Part shown: in pieces, positions 6,245 through 6,988 of the stretch
How positions within the stretch are numbered: the first letter of the stretch is position 1
Layout of the letters: each line of letters opens with the position of its first letter
Notes under the pieces: generated by a model
The model's database searches: none
Seen by the model: the letters and a program-made list of their open reading frames with translations, nothing else
What the model was told of the DNA's origin: nothing
Assembly: GCA_028873155.1 (NCBI GenBank)
Contig: JAGWML010000163.1
Coordinates: 1-6,988, forward strand
DNA length: 6,988 nt
Origin: Acidobacteriota bacterium
GTDB taxonomy: Bacteria > Acidobacteriota > Terriglobia > Terriglobales > Acidobacteriaceae
Reading direction: 5' to 3'
Program-made: the position numbers and the translations under genes

Positions 6245-6634
6245 TTATCTACTCTCCCACTCCCGAAGTGCCCACCGCTTGCCCTCAACTTGATGTACGA
6301 GTTCGCTGTTGTCGAGAGCGTTGTACACGCCCCGGTACATATCGCTCGACTGCGCTCCGCCAGCTTCGAGGGCATCGGCAATCTCTCGCGTCTTTTGAGG
6401 AGTCCCGGCGGACGTCAGGTACAGGACACTAGCTTCGGCAAGCGTCTTCCCTCGGTAGACGTTTGTAACAACCGCAGGCGCAACCGAGACCGCTTCTGTT
6501 TCGGGCAAGGATAGCTGTTCTCCGAAAACTTCCCGCAGCGACTTGATTGTTGCCTGAATCTTGTCGGCCTTGGCTCGGAACTCCCTTTCCTTCAACTGCA
6601 AGTCCTTGAGTACTTTCGACATTCCCTCGTCCAT
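6245..6634 (-). CDS. coiled-coil plus winged-helix (HARE-HTH-like) protein
   Basis: A 129-aa protein. Residues about 6-38 form a charged amphipathic helix, likely a coiled coil (SKVLKDLQLKEREFRAKADK). A short linker follows, then residues 62-126 look like a winged-helix domain: GKTLAEASVLYLTSAGTPQK (62-81), TREIADALEAGG (82-93), a putative recognition helix SDMYRGVYNALDNS (97-110), and a wing ending KRWALREW. The order 'A..yL...g.p....eIa..L', 'v..aL', 'W.L.eW' is like HARE-HTH domains found near restriction or DNA-associated enzymes, so DNA binding is likely but the target is unknown. The start ATG 6634 has AAGGAG 7 nt upstream (6642-6647). The 70-aa gene follows 3 nt after the stop. A sigma70-like promoter lies at 6815-6843, giving a leader of about 170 nt. 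Confidence 0.75.
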   Translation of the reverse strand: MDEGMSKVLKDLQLKEREFRAKADKIQATIKSLREVFGEQLSLPETEAVSVAPAVVTNVYRGKTLAEASVLYLTSAGTPQKTREIADALEAGGAQSSDMYRGVYNALDNSELVHQVEGKRWALREWESR

Positions 6635-6689
6635 TCATTGACTCCTTCTTTTGGGTATGGTCCAATTAAAAATGCGGGTTACGTAGGGG

Positions 6690-6709
6690 GGGGCGGGGAT
6701 ACCCGCCCC
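6690..6709 (-). other. strong GC hairpin in the leader of the winged-helix gene
   Basis: Perfect 8-bp arms GGGGCGGG (6690-6697) and CCCGCCCC (6702-6709) close a 4-nt GATA loop, extendable by G-U pairs. Eight consecutive G residues (6686-6693) lie on the plus strand. It is 56 nt upstream of the ATG on the minus strand. No U-tract follows directly in either direction, so it is not a standard terminator. Confidence 0.6.
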
Positions 6710-6711
6710 TT

Positions 6712-6726
6712 CACCCGAATAGGGTG
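6712..6726 (-). other. small hairpin beside the GC hairpin
   Basis: CACCC (6712-6716) and GGGTG (6722-6726) with a 5-nt loop form a short stem 2 nt from the GC-rich hairpin. By itself this could be chance. Confidence 0.3.
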
Positions 6727-6762
6727 TGGATGCTATCAAAAACACCACTCCTTCCGTAAACG

Positions 6763-6807
6763 AGTTGAGCGGCGTCGGACTGTGAGAGGAACGAGCGTCG
6801 CTCAACT
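6763..6807 (-). repeat. 9-bp inverted repeat at the predicted 5' end of the minus-strand transcript
   Basis: AGTTGAGCG (6763-6771) and CGCTCAACT (6799-6807) are perfect arms around a 27-nt loop. The outer arm begins about 8 nt downstream of the minus-strand -10 box, so the repeat would open the transcript. A competing small stem GAGCG-T-CGCTC (6793-6803) shares one arm, so two alternative folds are possible. Confidence 0.5.
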
Positions 6808-6814
6808 TCCCTTC

Positions 6815-6843
6815 ATTATACATGAATCTTCCCCGCCTGCCAG
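6815..6843 (-). promoter_or_regulatory. sigma70-like promoter for the winged-helix/70-aa pair
   Basis: Read on the minus strand: CTGGCA (6843-6838, four of six matches to TTGACA), a 17-nt spacer, then a perfect TATAAT (6820-6815). Transcription would start near 6808, giving an untranslated leader of about 170 nt before ATG 6634. Confidence 0.55.
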
Positions 6844-6866
6844 AAAAACCTCCTGAAAGTTATGAA

Positions 6867-6884
6867 TGCACCATTTATGGTGCA
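6867..6884. promoter_or_regulatory. 18-bp inverted repeat, likely operator
   Basis: TGCACCAT (6867-6874), TT, ATGGTGCA (6877-6884): perfect 8-bp arms. It sits 24 bp upstream of the minus-strand -35 and 63 bp upstream of the plus-strand -35, a suitable place for a regulator serving either promoter. Confidence 0.5.
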
Positions 6885-6947
6885 AAATGACAAAAGTTAC
6901 TGTACGTGACCGTTGCATGTTTCTTCTAAGGGATTAAAGTTGTTTTC

Positions 6948-6978
6948 TTGACAAAATGCGTGTGCGCTCACGCATAAT
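6948..6978 (+). promoter_or_regulatory. sigma70-like promoter with 20-bp operator palindrome, for a gene starting at the right edge
   Basis: A perfect TTGACA (6948-6953), a 19-nt spacer and CATAAT (6973-6978). Between and into the -10 lies a 20-bp palindrome (6956-6975), ATGCGTG ... CACGCAT, with nine of ten base pairs matching; a repressor bound there would block RNA polymerase. An ATG at 6985-6987 follows the -10 by 6 nt, suggesting a leaderless gene that continues beyond the window; only its first codon is visible, so it is not listed as a gene. Confidence 0.6.
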
Positions 6979-6988
6979 TGTTTCATGA

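Larger units (their letters stand above)
6635..6984. other. 350-bp gene-free, signal-rich region
   Basis: No frame here looks like a real protein. From left to right it holds the ribosome-binding site of the winged-helix gene, a GC-rich hairpin (6690-6709), a small hairpin (6712-6726), a 9-bp inverted repeat (6763-6807), a minus-strand promoter (6815-6843), an 18-bp inverted repeat (6867-6884), and a plus-strand promoter with a palindrome (6948-6978). It looks like a divergent control region between the minus-strand pair and a gene starting at the right edge. Confidence 0.55.

Noticed and set aside
6635..6823. 62-codon minus-strand frame that could be a leader peptide before the winged-helix gene
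   Set aside because: Its ATG at 6823 lies upstream of the predicted transcription start (it overlaps the promoter), and its sequence shows no protein-like pattern.
1..6988. tRNA, rRNA, insertion sequence, integrase or attachment repeats
   Set aside because: Looked for on both strands by eye; no cloverleaf-like segment, transposase motif or flanking direct repeat was found.

Overview
The window looks like chromosomal DNA of a GC-rich soil-type bacterium, most likely an acidobacterium (Terriglobia/Acidobacteriaceae). This is inferred from the gene set: a YpdA-type bacillithiol-disulfide reductase in a GC-rich non-Firmicute, a DUF192-like protein with a long Pro/Ala/Ser tail, and a BON protein with a Gln/Asn/Gly/Tyr-rich linker and glycine zipper. 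No rRNA, tRNA or marker gene is present to prove it.

Layout. (1) 1-805, minus strand: a DUF192-like protein that runs off the left edge. It has no stop inside the window and is easily missed because an Arg/Pro-rich shadow frame covers it. (2) 806-997: a 192-bp divergent intergenic region with no promoter I would defend. (3) 998-2026 and 2051-3925, plus strand: a ypdA-like FAD/NAD(P)H oxidoreductase followed after 24 nt by a membrane PAS-HisKA-HATPase sensor kinase, probably one transcript. No response regulator lies in the window. (4) 4036-5457, plus strand: a secreted BON-domain protein with its own ribosome-binding site and a possible ECF-sigma promoter, ending at a strong hairpin at 5491-5516.

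(5) From about 5,580 onward the sequence becomes visibly less GC-rich and the gene style changes to small accessory-type ORFs: a 148-aa basic protein on the plus strand (5644-6090), and a two-gene minus-strand cassette of a coiled-coil/winged-helix protein (6245-6634) and a 70-aa protein (6029-6241). The 70-aa gene runs 62 bp into the 3' end of the 148-aa gene from the opposite direction. The final 350 bp (6635-6984) have no convincing gene but are dense in signals: a minus-strand promoter with a perfect TATAAT, several stem-loops in the predicted 5' leader, an 18-bp inverted repeat, and at the right edge a plus-strand promoter with a 20-bp near-perfect palindrome in its spacer.

How it may fit together. 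The left 5.5 kb looks like resident thiol-redox, sensing and envelope functions. The right 1.4 kb looks like the edge of an acquired element under repressor control. The two plus-strand promoters there (5608-5637 and 6948-6978) share a geometry: a palindrome between -35 and -10, and an ATG 6 nt after the -10, which implies leaderless mRNAs. These promoter readings come from eye inspection only.
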